Source: Emticicia sp. BO119 (GTDB lineage Bacteria; Bacteroidota; Bacteroidia; Cytophagales; Spirosomataceae). From it: a stretch of 64,000 nucleotides of DNA. Below the pieces are notes generated by a model. It did not search any database, was not told the origin of the DNA, and worked only from the letters and a program-made list of their open reading frames with translations. Position 1 is the stretch's first letter; each line of letters starts with the position of its first letter. Positions 1 to 8,730 of the stretch are shown piece by piece. A program made the position numbers and the translations under genes. Where the stretch lies: the NCBI RefSeq assembly GCF_013912375.1, contig NZ_JACETV010000002.1, forward strand, positions 1,054,001 through 1,118,000, in the 5' to 3' direction.

Positions 1-487
1 TGAATAAACCTGTCTGTACATTGATCGAACCTGCGCTCCAGGTAGGGTCGCATAAGTACCATTTATTATTAATTTTTACAGCATTCCATGAGTGTCTTTC
101 AGGTGAAAAGATCAGAGCATTTGTGTGAAGATCCGGGCTCTTACTATAGCCTGTTACGTTATAAGCTTTGATGTTTAAGGCAATACATAAATCCTGAAAA
201 AGATTGGTATAACCCATACATACAGCTTTTTTGCGTTGAATCACTTTCTCAGATTTTTGGGCTTCTGCATACTGCTCAACAGTCTTGATATTCATTTCAT
301 TAAACAAATCAATATCATATGCAATATTATCAGTCACCCACTCATAAATGGCACGTACTTTTAACGAATCTGTACTGATACCACCTGTTATTTGTGAGGC
401 TAAGCGTTTCACCTGTGGCGAAACAGTTTGAGCAGTAGTTGTAAGCCCTGTAAAAAAGAGTAACAGCATGTAGAGTTTCTTTTTCAT
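1..487 (-). CDS. Transglutaminase-like domain protein, secreted (partial, runs off the window)
   Basis: The reading frame is open from the ATG (complement of 485-487) to the left edge, so the C-terminus is missing. Residues 1-20 form a signal peptide ending in TTTAQ. The visible part has the transglutaminase-like core: Cys90 in KAVCMGY, His132 in RHSWNAV and Asp147 in LCDPTW, the Cys-His-Asp triad of microbial transglutaminase/protease-like folds. From the family, such proteins act as cysteine peptidases or cross-linking enzymes in the envelope; the substrate cannot be read here. It is divergent from the sulfur genes that follow. The domain call is good, the specific function unknown. Confidence 0.75.
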   Translation of the reverse strand, partial: MKKKLYMLLLFFTGLTTTAQTVSPQVKRLASQITGGISTDSLKVRAIYEWVTDNIAYDIDLFNEMNIKTVEQYAEAQKSEKVIQRKKAVCMGYTNLFQDLCIALNIKAYNVTGYSKSPDLHTNALIFSPERHSWNAVKINNKWYLCDPTWSAGSINVQTGLF

Positions 488-672
488 AATCACATTTAAG
501 GTGTCATTTCAATATAAAAATAATAAAATTGCTTCTGATGAGAAAAAAAAGATGGATAAACTCATCTATTTATTAATTGCACAATTAACGTTTGAGTGTA
601 CAAAACTGGTGTGTTTGTATTATAAATATTAGCTTCACTAAGTAAATCACCTAAAACAGAATAGCCGGCCTA

Positions 673-717
673 TGTAACAATTATCACGGACACGCAAAAT
701 ATAAGGCAATAGTTTTG
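673..717 (+). promoter_or_regulatory. Crp/Fnr-type operator plus -7 box, site A (upstream of tauE-like gene)
   Basis: TGTAA-N6-TCAC (673-687) has the GTGA-N6-TCAC geometry of Crp/Fnr dyads. It is followed by a -7 box TAGTTTTG at 710-717 matching TAnnTTTG. No TTTG lies 19 bp upstream of the box, as expected for an activator-dependent promoter. The dyad centre is about 40 bp before the inferred start point. The same 45-bp architecture recurs at 1563-1607 and 4361-4405. Confidence 0.72.
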
Positions 718-728
718 TAGCCGATTAA

Positions 729-1553
729 ATGATAAACGCTATAAAAATGAATATAATAGAAATTGTCGGTTTTGCTTCTTCGTTATTGATTGGAATTAGT
801 TTAGGGCTTATAGGTGGTGGAGGGAGTATTCTTACTTTGCCCGTTTTAGTATATCTTCTCAATGTTAATCCTATTTTGTCTACTGCTTATTCGCTGTTTG
901 TTGTAGGCACTACATCTTTAGTGGGCTCAACCAGCTATATGAAACAAAAACTGGTCAATTATCAGGCTGCCCTTGTGTTTGCTATCCCATCGTTTATTAC
1001 AGTTTTTCTCACCCGTAAATACCTGGTTCCGGCTATTCCTGATCCTATTGTGGAGTTAAATGGATTTGAAATCTCAAAGAATGTCGGAGTTATGCTCTTC
1101 TTTGCACTCATTATGCTGGCGGCTTCTTACTCAATGATTAAAAGTAAGAAAACTGATAAGCCAGATAATAGTCAGGAAGTAAAGTTTAATTATCTGATGA
1201 TTGCATTAGAAGGAAGTATTGTAGGAGTACTGACTGGTATTGTAGGGGCAGGGGGAGGTTTCCTGATTATTCCTGCACTGGTACTGTTTGCCAGACTACC
1301 CATGAAATCAGCAGTTGGTACTTCTTTACTCATTATTGCAGCGAAGTCATTGATTGGGTTTTTAGGTGATTTATCAAATCTTGAGGTAGACTGGCCTTTT
1401 TTACTCGAATTTACCGGATTATCAATAGTAGGAATTTTCGTTGGCTCTTATCTGGCTCGTTTCATTTCAGGCGATAGACTCAAAACAACTTTCGGTTGGT
1501 TTGTCTTACTTATGGGGGCTTATATAATTACCAAAGAATTATTATTAAAATAA
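729..1553 (+). CDS. Sulfite exporter TauE/SafE family (TSUP) membrane protein
   Basis: A polytopic inner-membrane protein of 274 aa with two homologous halves. Each starts with a glycine-rich helix: GISLGLIGGGGS near residue 24 and GVLTGIVGAGGGF near residue 165, the hallmark of the TSUP family. Members move sulfite, sulfoacetate or other small organosulfur anions. The setting beside a persulfide dioxygenase makes sulfite or thiosulfate export the likely role, which is inference. The ATG at 747 (MNIIEIV) is an alternative start; 729 lies only 11 bases after the -7 box, so 747 may be the true one. Expression probably depends on the Crp/Fnr-type site just upstream. Confidence 0.85.
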   Translation: MINAIKMNIIEIVGFASSLLIGISLGLIGGGGSILTLPVLVYLLNVNPILSTAYSLFVVGTTSLVGSTSYMKQKLVNYQAALVFAIPSFITVFLTRKYLVPAIPDPIVELNGFEISKNVGVMLFFALIMLAASYSMIKSKKTDKPDNSQEVKFNYLMIALEGSIVGVLTGIVGAGGGFLIIPALVLFARLPMKSAVGTSLLIIAAKSLIGFLGDLSNLEVDWPFLLEFTGLSIVGIFVGSYLARFISGDRLKTTFGWFVLLMGAYIITKELLLK

Positions 1554-1562
1554 ATACAGGAG

Positions 1563-1607
1563 TGTAATAAATGTCACATACTATTCAGTAGTGGAACAAT
1601 AATTTTG
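1563..1607 (+). promoter_or_regulatory. Crp/Fnr-type operator plus -7 box, site B (upstream of persulfide dioxygenase gene)
   Basis: TGTAA-N6-TCACA at 1563-1578 is the best match of the three to a TGTGA-N6-TCACA dyad. The -7 box TAATTTTG is at 1600-1607. Distance from the TCAC half-site to the box is 26 bases, identical to sites A and C. No -33 TTTG is present. The start codon lies 26 bases after the box. Confidence 0.72.
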
Positions 1608-1633
1608 TCTTAAAATAATAAACTTATATAACT

Positions 1634-3049
1634 ATGTTTTTTCAGCATATATATGACAAATCCTTGGCTCAGGGGAGCTATTTTATTGGTTGCCAGAAGG
1701 CGGGAGTAGCGATGGTGATTGACCCTAAAAGAGATATAGACACTTATTTAGAGATAGCCCGGCAAAACAATATGAAGATAACCCATATTGCTGAAACGCA
1801 TATTCATGCAGATTTTCTTTCGGGCTCAAGAGAGTTGGCAAAGGTTACTGGAGCGTCAATGTACTTATCAGATGAGGGAGGAAAAGACTGGCAATATGAG
1901 TTTGACCACGTGGGGTTAAAAGATGGCAATGTTATTTACGTAGGGAATCTGAAATTTGAAGTAATTCATACACCGGGGCATACACCAGAAAGCATAAGTT
2001 TTTTATTAACCGATACTCCGGCAAGTTCTGAGCCGGTTATGCTATTTACAGGTGATTTTGTATTTGTAGGTGATATTGGCAGACCTGATTTATTGGAGAA
2101 AGCTGCAGGCTTGAAAGGTACACAAAACGCAGGTGCTGAACAAATGTATAAATCGCTCAGAAGGTTTGACAAACTCCCTGATTTTATCCAGGTCTGGCCT
2201 GGTCATGGAGCAGGGTCTGCCTGTGGTAAGGCATTAGGTGCTGTGCCAAGCTCAACTGTTGGGTATGAGAAAATCAGAAACTGGGCTTTTAAATATCAGG
2301 ATGACAAAGATGGATTCGTGGATTATCTGTTAGCCGACCAACCAGAGCCACCGAAATACTTTGCTATGATGAAAAAACTTAATAAAGTAAACAGACCTTT
2401 ATTGACAGAAGTACCAACACAAACCAAACTATCAGCCCAACAGGTAAAAGAGGGGTTGGTTGCAGGCATTAAACTTATAGATACAAGAAATAAGGGAGAT
2501 TTTGCGGCAGGGTTTATTCCGGGCAGCATGAATATCCAGGGCAATAACTCATTTGCAACCTGGATGGGCTGGTTTGTTAATTATGAAGAACCATTTATGT
2601 TAATAGCTTCTGATACACAAATTGAGGATTTAACCCGCAAACTGATGAGAATCGGATTAGATAATGTATTAGGTTATATAACCGATGTAAACTCTTTAGG
2701 TATAAAATTAGAAAAAAGCGATATTATTACAATTGAGGAGTTTAAAACTTTAGCCGCAGAAGATGAGGTACAGGTTATTGATTTAAGAGGAGTTTCTGAG
2801 TATAAGAGCGGTCATATAGAAGGTGCAGAGAATATTTTTATCGGCACTTTACCACAAAATCTCGATAAAGTAAGTAAAGACAAACAAGTGGTAATTTATT
2901 GCCAGGGGGGTGATAGAGCAGCCATTGGCTATTCAATTCTTAAGAAAAATGGATTTAATAACGTAAAAAATTACTCAGCCGGAATGAATGAGTGGATTGG
3001 CAAGGAGAATCCGGTAATAATCGGTGAATTGGTTGGTGAATTTTGCTGA
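1634..3049 (+). CDS. MBL-fold persulfide dioxygenase with two C-terminal rhodanese domains
   Basis: 471 aa, cytoplasmic. Residues 1-250 are a metallo-beta-lactamase fold of the ETHE1/Blh type: THIHAD (His56, His58, Asp60), HTPGH (His112, His116) and the GDFVFVGDIGRPDL segment specific to persulfide dioxygenases. These oxidise glutathione or low-molecular-weight persulfide to sulfite. Two rhodanese-like domains follow (about 265-355 and 370-471). The first lacks a recognisable active-site Cys; the second has Cys423 in CQGGDRA and so can carry sulfane sulfur. Its own operator (1563-1607) precedes it. With the neighbouring exporter it forms a plausible chain: persulfide to sulfite to export. Confidence 0.9.
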   Translation: MFFQHIYDKSLAQGSYFIGCQKAGVAMVIDPKRDIDTYLEIARQNNMKITHIAETHIHADFLSGSRELAKVTGASMYLSDEGGKDWQYEFDHVGLKDGNVIYVGNLKFEVIHTPGHTPESISFLLTDTPASSEPVMLFTGDFVFVGDIGRPDLLEKAAGLKGTQNAGAEQMYKSLRRFDKLPDFIQVWPGHGAGSACGKALGAVPSSTVGYEKIRNWAFKYQDDKDGFVDYLLADQPEPPKYFAMMKKLNKVNRPLLTEVPTQTKLSAQQVKEGLVAGIKLIDTRNKGDFAAGFIPGSMNIQGNNSFATWMGWFVNYEEPFMLIASDTQIEDLTRKLMRIGLDNVLGYITDVNSLGIKLEKSDIITIEEFKTLAAEDEVQVIDLRGVSEYKSGHIEGAENIFIGTLPQNLDKVSKDKQVVIYCQGGDRAAIGYSILKKNGFNNVKNYSAGMNEWIGKENPVIIGELVGEFC

Positions 3050-3201
3050 TAATGAACTTCAAACCCTCATCTGAACTACCGGATGAGGGTTTTGTTTTTG
3101 ATAATAGCGTTATTATAAGAGGTTATTTGAATAGAAACAGGTATTCAGCCTATGTATTTCAGTAGCTGATGTAGCATATAATTTTAACTTGAGATGTCTG
3201 A

Positions 3202-4248
3202 ATGAATAATAAAATTAATGAAAAAGAAGTTAAACGGCTTTTTGTCATTTTAAAAATTCTGGTACTACTGATATTCATTACAATAGGGAGCCTGATTGCC
3301 GGAACATTTCTGAGTAATACCTCTATAAAACTCCATACTGATTCAAAGAAACCCTTTGTAAAGATTGATACAAACTTTACAAATCTCTGGACAGCTCCGT
3401 CAGACTGGCGATTGGTTCGCTTAAGTGCCGAAGAGCAATCAATGATTAAATACGGGAAAGAGTTGATTGCACATACAGCCGATTACCTTGGTCCAAAAGG
3501 AAGTGTGGCTTCAATCTCAAATGGGATGAATTGTCAGAATTGCCATCTGAATGCAGGAACTCAGCCTTGGGGGAATAATTATTTTGGGGTTGAGGCCAAT
3601 TATCCCAAATTCAGAGAGCGCTCAGGAGCAGTAGAAAATCAGGTAAAGCGAGTAAATGATTGTTTTGAGAGGAGTCTTAATGGAAAAAAACTTGATTCAA
3701 GCAGTCACGAAATGAAAGCTATTTTGGCTTATATTAAATGGCTTGGCTCAGACGTCCCCCGAAAAACCACACCACGGGGTACAGGCATATTCAAATTAAA
3801 AGGGCTCAGCAGAGCAACTAACGCAGAAAAGGGACATCTGGTATATGAACAGAAATGCCAGAGTTGCCATCAGGCTAATGGTGACGGGTTAATGGCTGCA
3901 AACGGTAAAAGCTATACCTATCCGCCCTTATGGGGAGCTCATAGCTATAATAACGGAGCAGGCTTGTATCGTATCTCAAATTTTGCCGGATATGTAAAAT
4001 ACAATATGCCCCTTGGCACATCCTATAAGCGACCACAACTGACAGACGAAGAAGCCTGGGATGTAGCTGCATTCGTTAATTCAATGCCCCGGCCTGAAAA
4101 AGATTTAAGCAAAGACTGGCCGGATAAAGCCGGTAAACCATTCGACCATCCTTTTGGCCCTTATGCCGACCCATTCTCTGAGGTACAACATAAATACGGG
4201 CCTTATAAGCCTATTAAAGAATGGAAAGAAGCACATAAGAAAAAATAA
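3202..4248 (+). CDS. tsdA: Diheme cytochrome c, TsdA-like thiosulfate dehydrogenase
   Basis: 348 aa. An N-terminal membrane anchor (about residues 12-36) places the rest in the periplasm. Two heme-binding motifs are visible: CQNCH at 111-115 and CQSCH at 219-223. Between them is NDCFERSLNG with Cys154, corresponding to the INGCMERSMNG segment of TsdA, where a cysteine takes part in unusual His/Cys heme ligation. The sequence around CHLNAGTQPWGNNYFGV also follows TsdA. TsdA joins two thiosulfates into tetrathionate, or does the reverse, passing electrons to other cytochromes. The direction here is unknown. It fits the surrounding sulfur genes. The Crp-type dyad of its neighbours is not seen upstream. 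Confidence 0.82.
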   Translation: MNNKINEKEVKRLFVILKILVLLIFITIGSLIAGTFLSNTSIKLHTDSKKPFVKIDTNFTNLWTAPSDWRLVRLSAEEQSMIKYGKELIAHTADYLGPKGSVASISNGMNCQNCHLNAGTQPWGNNYFGVEANYPKFRERSGAVENQVKRVNDCFERSLNGKKLDSSSHEMKAILAYIKWLGSDVPRKTTPRGTGIFKLKGLSRATNAEKGHLVYEQKCQSCHQANGDGLMAANGKSYTYPPLWGAHSYNNGAGLYRISNFAGYVKYNMPLGTSYKRPQLTDEEAWDVAAFVNSMPRPEKDLSKDWPDKAGKPFDHPFGPYADPFSEVQHKYGPYKPIKEWKEAHKKK

Positions 4249-4360
4249 AGCATTAAAATAAGCTGTTTTTTATATTCTCTGTTTACGCATGAGCTGCATT
4301 TATGATTTTTTCATGAGTGCAGTTTTTTCTTCCGGTTATTAATCAGGATTATTCCTTCAA

Positions 4361-4405
4361 TGTAACTTTTGTCACGGACACCCATCATGACCAAATGTAC
4401 TTTTG
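4361..4405 (+). promoter_or_regulatory. Crp/Fnr-type operator plus -7 box, site C (upstream of porin gene)
   Basis: TGTAA-N6-TCAC at 4361-4375 continues into GGACAC, sharing TCACGGACAC with site A. The -7 box TACTTTTG is at 4398-4405. All elements are in the same register as sites A and B. The site lies inside the longest open frame of the porin, which argues that translation starts downstream of it, at 4413 or 4425. Confidence 0.72.
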
Positions 4406-4412
4406 TATCATA

Positions 4413-5825
4413 ATGGCAAGAATTATGACACAAATCAATATCTGTTATGTGGTGGGGGCATTGTTTATATCAACTTATCTGGTTCAGGCACAAAACCCTG
4501 AATCAATAGCAGAAAAAGATACAAACAATTTAGGGTATCAACTCAGAAAAGGAGGAAAGTTTTACGTTCAGGCAAGGACTTATTTTTCAACAACAATCAA
4601 TGATGGCAGATTAACAGACTACTATGCTTTGGGAATTGGCGCAGGAATAGGGTATGAAACACCAAGAGTTTTCAGGTACTTTCAGGCAAGGGTGAGCGGG
4701 TATTCTATGTTTAATGTGGCTTCTTCGAATCTACAAAAAACCGATCCTCGCACCAACCAGTTGAATCGGTATGAAATAGGATTATTTGATATTGAAAATC
4801 CAGACAATCATAAAGATTTAAACCATCTGGAAGAACTTTATATTAAGGCATTTGTAAGTACAAAATCAAAGATTATTGTCGGTAGGCAAATACCACAGAC
4901 ACCCTTCATTAATCCGCAGGACGGGCGTATGAGGCCGACCTTTGTAGAATCTGCTGTTGTAGATTTGAATGAGTGGAAAAACCTGAAGATTTATGGAGCG
5001 TATATCTGGCAGATGTCTCCCCGGTCAACTATAAGATGGTTTAATATCGGCGAAAGTATCGGTCTTTATCCGGTTGGCGTTGGAGTTACAGGAGAGTCCT
5101 CTAAATATAAGAATAATACTTCCTCTTCAGGTATAGGCATAGCGGGCATCAGTTATCAGAATAAGAGATGGAATATTCAGCTATGGAATAATTATGTTGA
5201 TAATATCAACAATACCGGGATGCTCAAAGTTGAATGGAAATCAAAACCAAACGCAGGTAAAAACTGGCTGTTTGGCGGACAATTCATTCATCAGAATACT
5301 TTAGGCGATGGGGGTAATGAAGACCCTGCAAAAGCCTATGCTCAGAAGGGCAATGGCGCAAATATTATTTCAGGGCGGCTCGGGCAACAATCAAACAAAT
5401 TTACGTGGTTTCTGAATGCGACCAGAATCACAGATAAAGGTCGCTACCTTATGCCACGCGAGTGGGGCAGAGATCCGTTTTATACCTTTATCCCCCGTGA
5501 AAAGAACGAAGGCTTTGGCGATTTAACCGCTGTTACAGTTAATACTTTCTGTACTATACAGAATCATATCAGACTTGAGCTAAGTGCCGGATATTTTCAG
5601 CTGCCCGACGTAAAAAACTTCACGCTCAATAAATATGGTATGCCTTCTTATGCCCAGGTTAACCTTGGGCTGACCTACCAGTTTGAAAATTATCTGAAAG
5701 GCTTGAATCTTCTTTTGCTGATTGCGCGGAAAGACCAGATCGGTGAAACCTACCAGAAAGACCGATTCGTGCTCAACAAAGTGAATATGACACACCTCAA
5801 CCTGATTCTCAATTATCAATATTAA
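4413..5825 (+). CDS. OprD-like outer-membrane porin
   Basis: The open frame begins at a GTG at 4317, but that start lacks a signal peptide and overlaps the promoter. The ATG at 4413 (or 4425) gives a signal peptide ending in YLVQAQ, so 4413 was chosen (470 aa). The mature part is rich in alternating aromatic/hydrophobic strands and ends in LILNYQY, a C-terminal aromatic strand typical of barrel proteins. PREWGRDPFYTF and the downstream GYFQLPDV segment resemble Bacteroidota OprD-family porins. The likely role is diffusion of a small anion across the outer membrane. Co-control with the sulfur genes suggests thiosulfate or sulfite as cargo, which is inference. Confidence 0.72.
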   Translation: MARIMTQINICYVVGALFISTYLVQAQNPESIAEKDTNNLGYQLRKGGKFYVQARTYFSTTINDGRLTDYYALGIGAGIGYETPRVFRYFQARVSGYSMFNVASSNLQKTDPRTNQLNRYEIGLFDIENPDNHKDLNHLEELYIKAFVSTKSKIIVGRQIPQTPFINPQDGRMRPTFVESAVVDLNEWKNLKIYGAYIWQMSPRSTIRWFNIGESIGLYPVGVGVTGESSKYKNNTSSSGIGIAGISYQNKRWNIQLWNNYVDNINNTGMLKVEWKSKPNAGKNWLFGGQFIHQNTLGDGGNEDPAKAYAQKGNGANIISGRLGQQSNKFTWFLNATRITDKGRYLMPREWGRDPFYTFIPREKNEGFGDLTAVTVNTFCTIQNHIRLELSAGYFQLPDVKNFTLNKYGMPSYAQVNLGLTYQFENYLKGLNLLLLIARKDQIGETYQKDRFVLNKVNMTHLNLILNYQY

Positions 5826-5839
5826 ATAAAACGAACCTT

Positions 5840-6415
5840 ATGAATCAAATTATGGAGTTGATCACTCAACCCTGGCCCTGGTATGTGGCCGGGCCTCTTA
5901 TTGGTCTTACAGTACCTACGCTTTTGCTGATTGGGAACAAGTCCTTTGGCATTTCCTCTTCACTCAGGCATATATGTGCCGCCTGTTTGCCGGCAGGCAT
6001 TCCGTTTTTTAACTATGACTGGAAAAAAGAAATCTGGAATCTCGTATTTGTGTCAGGCATTTTTTTTGGCGGAGTAATTGCTACTAATTTTCTTGAAAAC
6101 CCCGATACCTTTATTCTTTCAGAGCGAACAATTACAGATTTAAAAAAACTTGGAATCCATGATTTTGCAGGGCTAATGCCTGCTGATTTATTTTCTGTTA
6201 ATGCGCTGTTTACTATAAAAGGATTTATATTTTTTGTATTAGGGGGCTTTATGGTAGGATTTGGTACACGCTATGCCGGAGGTTGTACTTCCGGGCATGC
6301 CATTATGGGCTTATCAAATCTTCAACTGCCGTCGCTTATTGCTACCTGTTGTTTTATGGTTGGAGGAATTACCATGACACATCTCATTCTGCCATACATA
6401 TTTAAGTTATTCTGA
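5840..6415 (+). CDS. YeeE/YedE family transporter, first half (copy 1)
   Basis: 191 aa with about four to five hydrophobic helices. The conserved [20 protein letters not shown] stretch near residue 140 carries the cysteine of the YeeE/YedE (Sulf_transp) family, whose studied member takes up thiosulfate. It starts 15 bases after the porin stop and is followed by its partner half after 35 bases, so porin and both halves are probably one transcript. Bacteroidota often split this transporter over two genes. A close paralog lies at 10084. Confidence 0.87.
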   Translation: MNQIMELITQPWPWYVAGPLIGLTVPTLLLIGNKSFGISSSLRHICAACLPAGIPFFNYDWKKEIWNLVFVSGIFFGGVIATNFLENPDTFILSERTITDLKKLGIHDFAGLMPADLFSVNALFTIKGFIFFVLGGFMVGFGTRYAGGCTSGHAIMGLSNLQLPSLIATCCFMVGGITMTHLILPYIFKLF

Positions 6416-6450
6416 TTTTTAATCTTAATTAAACAGACATTACAATCGAA

Positions 6451-6942
6451 ATGAAAAATAGTCAAGAAGTTGCCACACAAGAAGAATTTGTCTGCGAGGC
6501 TCCTAATAATATGGTAAAAAAAGAGCCTCCGCTTGAAAATCTTAAGTACCTTATTGTTGGAATTATGTTTGGTATTATATTCGTAAAAGCCGAGATAATT
6601 TCATGGTTCCGTATTCAGGAAATGTTCCGGTTTCAGAGTTTTCATATGTATGGGGTAATAGGTAGTGCCGTAATTGTTGGTATGATTTCGGTATTTCTGA
6701 TTAAAAAATTCAATATTAAAACCATGAGCGGAGAAAAAGTAGATTTTCACCCTAAAAAATTCCAGAAAGGACAAATCTACGGTGGATTAATTTTTGGGCT
6801 GGGCTGGGCACTTACCGGTGCGTGTCCGGGGCCACTTTTTGCGCAAATTGGTAGTGGTTTTGTAGTGGTAATTGTTACTTTGATTAGTGCTGTCGCTGGA
6901 ACATGGGTATATGGCTATTTCAAAAATAAACTTCCTAACTAA
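6451..6942 (+). CDS. YeeE/YedE family transporter, second half (DUF6691 type, copy 1)
   Basis: 163 aa. After a hydrophilic N-terminus of about 30 residues come four predicted helices. FGLGWALTGACPGPLFAQIG holds the second conserved Cys of the YeeE/YedE fold. Together with the 5840 gene it would make one full thiosulfate-type permease. A clear intrinsic terminator follows at 6961, closing the porin-yeeE-yedE unit. Confidence 0.86.
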   Translation: MKNSQEVATQEEFVCEAPNNMVKKEPPLENLKYLIVGIMFGIIFVKAEIISWFRIQEMFRFQSFHMYGVIGSAVIVGMISVFLIKKFNIKTMSGEKVDFHPKKFQKGQIYGGLIFGLGWALTGACPGPLFAQIGSGFVVVIVTLISAVAGTWVYGYFKNKLPN

Positions 6943-6960
6943 TATTTAAACAGGCTTGTT

Positions 6961-6996
6961 AAAATAGCTCCGGGCATACCTCGGAGCTATTTTTAT
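6961..6996 (+). terminator. Intrinsic terminator after the porin-yeeE-yedE unit
   Basis: Stem AAATAGCTCCG / CGGAGCTATTT with an 8-9 base loop, followed by a T-run. Confidence 0.85.
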
Positions 6997-7051
6997 TATT
7001 GCTCATAAGAGGTTTTATTGTGTTATAACGCACTAAATCTGATAAATTTTG

Positions 7052-7059
7052 TAGATTTG
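7052..7059 (+). promoter_or_regulatory. -7 box of the amidohydrolase gene
   Basis: TAGATTTG matches TAnnTTTG and lies 39 bases before the start codon. No good -33 TTTG at the proper distance. Confidence 0.4.
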
Positions 7060-7098
7060 TTTAAGAACTACACATAAACTAAACTTACCTTATACATT

Positions 7099-8730
7099 AT
7101 GAACTTCATTCATCAAAGAAAATTACTTTCTCTTAAATTAGGGCTTTTGGGGTTATTTCTGATGGCCAACCTGCTAAGTGCAACAAGCATTGCCCAGCAA
7201 TACGATTTGATAATTAAAAACGGAAGGATTGCAGATGGTTCGGGGAATCCCTGGTTTGCCTCTGATGTGGCAATTAAAGGTACTAAAATAGCCGGAATAG
7301 GGAAGTTTGAAGCAAGTGAGGGAAAACAGGTAATTGATGCCAGAAATCAGATTGTTTGTCCGGGGTTTATAGATGTTCATACCCATGTAGAAGACGGTAT
7401 CAGAAATGTATCAACGGCTGATAACTTTATCCATGATGGTGTTACGAGTGTGATTACGGGAAACTGTGGGTCATCGGAGGTGAATTTAGCAAAATTTTTT
7501 GATGAATTGAAACAGTTGCAGATAAGTGTCAATTTAGGTTCATTAATCGGGCATAACTCAGTAAGAAGACAGGTAATGATGAATGTATTCCGTGACCCTA
7601 CTGCTCAGGAGCAACAAAAAATGGAGGCATTGGTCGAACAGGCTATGAAAGATGGCGCAGTAGGTCTGGCAACAGGATTGATTTATATACCAGGTACCTA
7701 CTCTAAAACACCGGAAGTAGTAGGGCTGGCAAAAGCGGCCTCTAAATTCGGGGGTATTTATGCTTCACATATCCGTGATGAGGGCGTGAAGGTGAGGGAT
7801 GCAATAGAAGAAGCAATTAATATAGGCAGAGAAGCACATATTCCGGTTGAAATATCGCATTTCAAAATTTCAAGTAAACCACTATGGGGACAAAGTGATA
7901 TGACGATTGGTATTGTAGAAAAAGCCCGTTTGGAAGGAATAGATGTGAATGTAGACCAATACCCTTATACTGCCAGTAGCACTAATATGGGAACCATGCT
8001 GCCCTCATGGGCTTTAGCCGATGGTGATTCAATGGTGCATGCACGGTTGAATCACCCTGAAACAAGAAAGAAAATTCGTGATGAAATGATAAAAGGTGTA
8101 AAAGCCGATAAGCGTAAAAATTATGATTATGCCTTTGTTGCCCGTTACAGAGCCGACTCAACATTGAATGGAAAAAATGTGAGTGAAATAAACAGGCTTT
8201 TAGGCAGAAAAAGTGACTTGGCTACAGAAGCAGATTTGATTATGGACATGGTTGATAAAGGGGGAGCACAGATGGTATTTCATAAAATGAGCGAAGATGA
8301 TGTAGCTAAAATCTTACGATACCCAAATACAATGATAGCCTCAGATGCAGGCGTCATTCAGTTTAACAGAAATATGCCGCACCCGCGTGGCTATGGTTCT
8401 AATGCCCGTGTATTAGGCAGGTATGTACGCGAGAAACAGGTACTTCGTTTGGAAGATGCCGTTCGTCGTATGACGTCATTGCCAGCTCAAAGATTTAAGA
8501 TAGAAGACCGGGGGTTAATCAGAACAGGTTATGCTGCTGATATAGTAATTTTTGATAAAAACACAGTAGCTGATAAAGCAACCTTCGAAACCCCTCATGC
8601 TTATTCAGAAGGTATTGACTATGTTCTGGTAAACGGAACAATCGTATTAGAGAATGGCAAACATACGGGCAAAAAGCCTGGTGAAATTATCTATGGCAAA
8701 GGCAAACTTAATTCAGGCGCGGGTCAGTAG
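7099..8730 (+). CDS. N-acyl-D-amino-acid deacylase family amidohydrolase, secreted
   Basis: 543 aa with a signal peptide (about residues 1-33, ending in ATSIAQ). It is an amidohydrolase of the D-aminoacylase group: metal-binding HTH in GFIDVHTHVED, GVTSVITGNCGSS, the EISHFKIS segment, and a late SDAGV aspartate. Enzymes of this family hydrolyse N-acylated D-amino acids or related cyclic amides using one or two zinc ions. A periplasmic location could mean a role in peptidoglycan-fragment or D-amino-acid turnover, but the substrate is not readable. The end overlaps the convergent YqgE gene by 23 bases. Confidence 0.85.
   Translation: MNFIHQRKLLSLKLGLLGLFLMANLLSATSIAQQYDLIIKNGRIADGSGNPWFASDVAIKGTKIAGIGKFEASEGKQVIDARNQIVCPGFIDVHTHVEDGIRNVSTADNFIHDGVTSVITGNCGSSEVNLAKFFDELKQLQISVNLGSLIGHNSVRRQVMMNVFRDPTAQEQQKMEALVEQAMKDGAVGLATGLIYIPGTYSKTPEVVGLAKAASKFGGIYASHIRDEGVKVRDAIEEAINIGREAHIPVEISHFKISSKPLWGQSDMTIGIVEKARLEGIDVNVDQYPYTASSTNMGTMLPSWALADGDSMVHARLNHPETRKKIRDEMIKGVKADKRKNYDYAFVARYRADSTLNGKNVSEINRLLGRKSDLATEADLIMDMVDKGGAQMVFHKMSEDDVAKILRYPNTMIASDAGVIQFNRNMPHPRGYGSNARVLGRYVREKQVLRLEDAVRRMTSLPAQRFKIEDRGLIRTGYAADIVIFDKNTVADKATFETPHAYSEGIDYVLVNGTIVLENGKHTGKKPGEIIYGKGKLNSGAGQ

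Noticed and set aside
3142-3186. A fourth Crp-type operator upstream of the TsdA-like gene
   Set aside because: A near -7 sequence (TAATTTTA) exists at 3179-3186, but no TGTAA-N6-TCAC is found at the required distance.
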